NCBI GenBank assembly: GCA_007135895.1
Contig: SLHZ01000051.1
Location: 1-9,331, forward strand
Reading direction: 5' to 3'
DNA from: Balneolales bacterium
GTDB taxonomy: Bacteria; Bacteroidota; Rhodothermia; Balneolales; Natronogracilivirgulaceae
Length of the DNA: 9,331 nt
Position 1 is the first letter of the stretch. Every line of letters starts with the position of its first letter. Shown here piece by piece: positions 6,436 through 9,331 of this stretch. The notes under the pieces are model-generated. The model did no database searches, was not told where the DNA came from, and was given only the letters and a program-made list of their open reading frames with translations. The position numbers and the translations under genes are program-made.

Positions 6436-7797
6436 TTGTCTGACCAAACGAACCAACGGGGGAATTGGAATACAAAACTGGGTTTTGTACTTGCTGCCGC
6501 CGGATCGGCCGTCGGCCTCGGCAATATCTGGGGATTCCCGACACAGGTAGCCGACAACGGCGGAGCCTCCTTCATCCTCATCTATGTGGCATGCTGCCTC
6601 ATCGTAGGCCTGCCCGTCATGGTTGCGGAATTTGCCATCGGAAGGAACACCCGAAGAAACCCCGTAGGGGCTTTCCGCAAACTGGGAAAGGGATGGTTTC
6701 CGCCTCTGATTGGCCTCTGGGGAGTGCTGTGCGGAATCATGATCCTCTCTTTCTACATGGTCATCGCCGGCTGGACCTTCAGCTTCATCTTTGAGCAACT
6801 CTTCGCCCAACTGGGCTTCATGAGCGCCTCCGAATGGGTTACCCGGATGGACAGCGGACCTAAAAACGCCTTTTTTGCCATTCTGTTTATCCTGGCAACC
6901 ATAAGCATCATCGTCGGCGGTGTAAGTAATGGCATCGAACGGGCTACCAAAACCATGATGCCCATTCTGATCGCGGTCCTGGTCATCATGGCCGCCTATG
7001 TAATGACACTGGAAGGCAGCACCAAAGGACTCCGCATGTACCTGCTCCCCGATTTCAGCCTGATAAATACCCGGCTGGTCTTTTCCGCCATGGGACAGGC
7101 TTTTTTCTCCCTCTCAATTGGCATGGGAGCGCTGCTTACCTATGGATCCTATCTAAGAAAAAACCAGAATATCGTCGAATCCGCCACCTATGTAACCCTG
7201 GCCGATATGGGGATCGCCTTTCTGGCCGGACTCCTGGTCATCCCCGCCATGTTCGTGGCCGAAAACGCCGGTATCACCATCATCGGTGACGACGGAAGAC
7301 TCTACTCCAGCTCCACCCTCGTGTTTGATGTGCTTCCCGGTCTCTTTTCCAGTATGGGCGGGCTGCTGGCCATTGTCCTGGGCACCGCCTTCTTCCTGCT
7401 GCTCAGCATGGCCGCGCTGACCTCCACCATCTCTCTGCTGGAAGTACCGGTCTCCTATGTGATCGACGAACACCGTGTCCCCCGTAAGAAAGCCGCATGG
7501 CTCGTTGGCGGACTTGTGATGGTACTGGCTGTCGGCGTCTCTTTCCGGACCAATATGATCTCTTTTCTCTATGTGATATTCAACAATGTGGGATTGCCGC
7601 TCGGGGGACTCATGCTCAGTATCTTCCTGGCTTGGTCATGGAAAACACGCAATGCCCTGGATGAGCTCCGCCATGGGTTCAAAAACCCCGAAAAAAGTCT
7701 TTTCCTGCGATTTTGGCCCGCTTTCGTAACCTATCTGTCCCCGGCCCTGATTGCCCTGGTTCTCATTACCACCCTCTACAACCTGCTTGGCGGCTGA
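6436..7797 (+). CDS. Sodium-dependent SNF/NSS-family transporter
   Basis: This 453-residue inner-membrane protein with a LeuT-like fold is expected to import an amino acid or related amine with Na+. TM1 carries the unwound substrate/Na+ motif GSAVGLGNIWGFP (23-35), followed by QVADNGGASF and EFAIGR at the end of TM2. Other family signatures are TYGSYLRKNQNI before TM7 and MAALTSTISLLEVPVSYVIDEH in and after TM8. Hydrophobicity suggests 11 membrane segments, as in many bacterial members, without the twelfth of LeuT. The extracellular-gate Arg that follows the NIW-type motif in LeuT (R30) is Gly33 here, which by-eye comparison finds in other bacterial subclasses too. The start is TTG 6436, supported by GGAG seven bases upstream; the upstream frame closes at a TGA (6406-6408) with no in-frame ATG before the conserved region. 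The gene meets brnQ tail to tail. Substrate cannot be read from the sequence. Confidence 0.93.
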   Translation: MSDQTNQRGNWNTKLGFVLAAAGSAVGLGNIWGFPTQVADNGGASFILIYVACCLIVGLPVMVAEFAIGRNTRRNPVGAFRKLGKGWFPPLIGLWGVLCGIMILSFYMVIAGWTFSFIFEQLFAQLGFMSASEWVTRMDSGPKNAFFAILFILATISIIVGGVSNGIERATKTMMPILIAVLVIMAAYVMTLEGSTKGLRMYLLPDFSLINTRLVFSAMGQAFFSLSIGMGALLTYGSYLRKNQNIVESATYVTLADMGIAFLAGLLVIPAMFVAENAGITIIGDDGRLYSSSTLVFDVLPGLFSSMGGLLAIVLGTAFFLLLSMAALTSTISLLEVPVSYVIDEHRVPRKKAAWLVGGLVMVLAVGVSFRTNMISFLYVIFNNVGLPLGGLMLSIFLAWSWKTRNALDELRHGFKNPEKSLFLRFWPAFVTYLSPALIALVLITTLYNLLGG

Positions 7798-7799
7798 TC

Positions 7800-9125
7800 T
7801 TAATCCCGATAAACCGTCTTCGACAACAGAAGTCCCACCAATGCTCCGGCCATCGCGGGCAGTATCCATGCAAATCCCGCCTCAGCAAAAGGAATACGGG
7901 CGATTATTGCAAGCACAGGTGCCATCGGCATGCCGGCGATCTCCAGCGCCTCCGGGATGCTTGTCAGTAAAGCCCCTGTCACAGAACCCGCATATATCGG
8001 CCGGCGGTTGACCGACCGGCCCATCAGCGTGAGAATGATCAGGGCAATGGCCACGGGATAAACCAGTACCAGCAGAGGATAGGCTACATTGACAATGGTA
8101 GTCACACCAACCGTCGCAAAAACACCACTGAATACCACGGTCGCAACCGCTATCCACCGGTAATCCAGTCTGTTGTCGGACAATTTACTGAAATAGTCGG
8201 CAACGGTTGCCGTCAATCCGATCGCCGTGGTCAGACAGGCAAGGCTTACCGCAAGACCCAGGGCAAACTTCCCGCTTTCGCCCATAAGTTCCCGTGCAAT
8301 GGCAATCAGCAAATCGGTCCGCTCCACCGAAAGATCAAAAATGGAGCTGGCCGTGGCACCCAGATACATCAAGCCACCGTAAACCAGACCTAGTCCCAAT
8401 GCGGCTATGCCCCCTGCCATTGAGGTCATCTTTACCTGCTCGCTGACCTGGTTGTATCCCTTGAATATCAACGCCCCGATAACAATCTGTGCAAAAACAA
8501 GCGATGCCAAAGCATCCATGGTCTGATAACCCTCCCGGAAACCCCGCCCGGTTGGTCCGGCCAGATCCATCTCCGCAATGGAACCCAGTGGAGTCATGAT
8601 ACCCTTCAAAATAATCCATGTCAGAGTCAGCACCAGAAAAGGAGTCAAATACTTTCCGATTTTGTCCACTACGGACGAGCGATTGAGCGCAAACCACAGG
8701 GTAATCCCGAAAAAGAGTATCGAAAAAAACCAGACGGGAAACTCCGGCCACGTTGGCCTGATCCCCAGTTCAAAAGCAGTGGCACAGGTCCTGGGTATGG
8801 CCAGAAGAGGTCCTATGGCCAGAATGATGACGATACTCAGGAGACGCCCGAACCATGAACTCACCCGACCGCCCATATGCTCGACCGTACCGCCGGCACG
8901 GGCGGCCGCCATAATACCCAGCAACGGCATTCCAATACCCGTGATCAAAAAGCCCGCAAGTGCCCAGCGCCAGTCTACCCCGGCCATCAAACCCATGTAG
9001 GGTGGAAAAATGAGATTTCCCGCACCAAAAAACATGGCAAACAGCGCCACACCCACCACCAGTACATCCCTGCTGCTCTGTTGCATACGTTTTGTTTTAT
9101 TTTCTGTTGACAATGCAGAGAACAT
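7800..9125 (-). CDS. brnQ: Branched-chain amino acid carrier BrnQ (LIVCS family)
   Basis: This is an inner-membrane symporter for leucine, isoleucine and valine, normally Na+-coupled, of the LIVCS family in the APC superfamily. TM1 contains VALFAMFFGAGNLIFPP (26-42), the family hallmark, and about 12 hydrophobic segments follow. Other family-like stretches are LLAIPRTCATAFELGI, YQTMDALASLVFAQIVI, GYNQVSEQVKMTSM and LACLTTAIGLTATVADYF. The length of 441 is close to that of E. coli BrnQ. Starting at the ATG at 9125 adds a 13-residue polar leader, MFSALSTENKTKR. The ATG at 9086 (MQQSSRDVLVVG) fits the usual family N-terminus better, but neither start has a clear ribosome site. The upstream region is the 95-bp repeat array, which begins five bases before the ATG, so any brnQ promoter lies in or beyond repeated DNA. 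The stop is two bases from that of the SNF gene, with no terminator between them. Both neighbours handle amino acids. Confidence 0.95.
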   Translation of the reverse strand: MFSALSTENKTKRMQQSSRDVLVVGVALFAMFFGAGNLIFPPYMGLMAGVDWRWALAGFLITGIGMPLLGIMAAARAGGTVEHMGGRVSSWFGRLLSIVIILAIGPLLAIPRTCATAFELGIRPTWPEFPVWFFSILFFGITLWFALNRSSVVDKIGKYLTPFLVLTLTWIILKGIMTPLGSIAEMDLAGPTGRGFREGYQTMDALASLVFAQIVIGALIFKGYNQVSEQVKMTSMAGGIAALGLGLVYGGLMYLGATASSIFDLSVERTDLLIAIARELMGESGKFALGLAVSLACLTTAIGLTATVADYFSKLSDNRLDYRWIAVATVVFSGVFATVGVTTIVNVAYPLLVLVYPVAIALIILTLMGRSVNRRPIYAGSVTGALLTSIPEALEIAGMPMAPVLAIIARIPFAEAGFAWILPAMAGALVGLLLSKTVYRD

Positions 9126-9164
9126 AGTACCATTTCATCTGTTTTAAAAAAAAATTTATAAGGT

Positions 9165-9236
9165 CAGATGGAGTGTCCATGACTTTTTTAATCATGAACC
9201 TGTGTGACCGGAGAATGGTCATGGACATTTCATCTG
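9165..9236 (+). other. 19-bp stem-loop of repeat unit A (possible structured RNA)
   Basis: The left arm 9165-9183 (CAGATG, GAGT, GTCCATGAC) pairs with the right arm 9218-9236 (GTCATGGAC, ATTT, CATCTG). All 19 positions pair without a mismatch on the plus strand if two G-U wobbles in GAGT/ATTT are allowed. On the minus strand those two become C-A mismatches. The right end of the stem lies in the next unit, so the fold depends on the tandem arrangement. Inside the loop, GACCG (9206-9210) and TGGTC (9216-9220) can form a small hairpin that competes with the base of the right arm. The right arm is followed by TTT and an A run, which is not a clean terminator. Confidence 0.6.
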
Positions 9237-9260
9237 TTTAAAAAATAAAATTTATAAGGT

Positions 9261-9331
9261 CAGATGGAGTGTCCATGACGTAATAAACATGCGCCTGTGT
9301 GACCGGGCTGCGGTCATGGACATTTCATGAG
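9261..9331 (+). other. Equivalent stem-loop of repeat unit B
   Basis: The left arm 9261-9279 is identical to that of unit A. The right arm 9313-9331 keeps GTCATGGACATTTCAT, giving 16 continuous pairs including the same two G-U wobbles, then breaks where the third copy departs from CATCTG. The internal hairpin is GACCG (9301-9305)/CGGTC (9311-9315), a full 5-bp stem with loop GGCTG. Unit A has a G-U at the closing pair and loop GAGAA. Confidence 0.55.

Larger units (their letters stand above)
9131..9331. repeat. Tandem array of 95-bp units with internal inverted repeat
   Basis: Unit A is 9131-9225, unit B is 9226-9320, and the first 8 bases of a third copy (CATTTCAT, 9321-9328) follow before the sequence departs (GAG) at the window edge. 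Each unit reads CATTTCATCTG, an A/T tract, then 33 identical bases (9151-9183 and 9247-9279) ending GTCCATGAC. Next come variable patch 1 (15 or 14 bases), CCTGTGTGACCGG in both, variable patch 2 (6 bases: AGAATG or GCTGCG) and GTCATGGA. Both units are exactly 95 bases although patch 1 and the A/T tract differ by one base in opposite directions. No open frame is supported. This is not a CRISPR array, since there are no spacers between repeats, and it shows no IS ends or transposase. Confidence 0.92.

Noticed and set aside
9154..9165. Terminator or T-box/riboswitch leader of brnQ on the minus strand
   Set aside because: The T run begins about ten bases after the stem rather than directly, the stem has C-A mismatches on that strand, and no T-box or known amino-acid riboswitch core is recognisable.
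9131..9331. CRISPR array
   Set aside because: The 95-bp units abut directly, there are no unique 25-40 bp spacers, and no cas gene is seen.
9131..9331. Integron attC array
   Set aside because: No GTTRRRY/RYYYAAC core sites and no cassette frames lie between the units.

Overview
The window comes from a Gram-negative bacterium of the Bacteroidota/Balneolota/Rhodothermota assemblage. Four things point there: an UpxY-type NusG paralogue; a methionyl-tRNA synthetase with a KLSTS active-site loop, a four-cysteine zinc knuckle and a C-terminal EMAPII-like tRNA-binding domain; two outer-membrane beta-barrel proteins of kinds common in that assemblage; and a TAnnTTTG-like promoter element. Two secondary amino-acid transporters of sodium-coupled families fit a marine or saline lifestyle, but that is inference. 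No species can be named from the sequence.

Layout: (1) 123-1031 and 1241-3388, both +, encode a PorV/PorQ-like small barrel and a large barrel related to the helix-hairpin-helix (ComEA-like) outer-membrane proteins of this group, here lacking the HHH segment. The 209-bp gap between them holds nested tandem repeats. (2) 3527-4030, -, is an orphan UpxY-type transcription antiterminator, convergent with the large barrel gene and divergent from metG. Its last codons and stop are tandemly duplicated. (3) 4289-6337, +, is metG. (4) 6436-7797, +, is an SNF/NSS sodium symporter with a TTG start, about 100 bp after metG. (5) 7800-9125, -, is BrnQ, a branched-chain amino-acid carrier that meets the SNF gene tail to tail with 2 bp between stops. 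(6) 9131-9331 is a tandem array of 95-bp units, each holding a long inverted repeat; it runs to the window edge.

The right half is an amino-acid supply and charging neighbourhood (MetRS, NSS symporter, BrnQ), with no proof of a shared regulon. The left half is cell envelope. The antiterminator has no polysaccharide operon behind it, so if it works like RfaH it must act on distant loci. The least explained feature is the 95-bp array. Its two copies agree in arms and flanks but differ in two short internal patches. Its wobble pairs keep the stem continuous only if the + strand is transcribed, away from brnQ.
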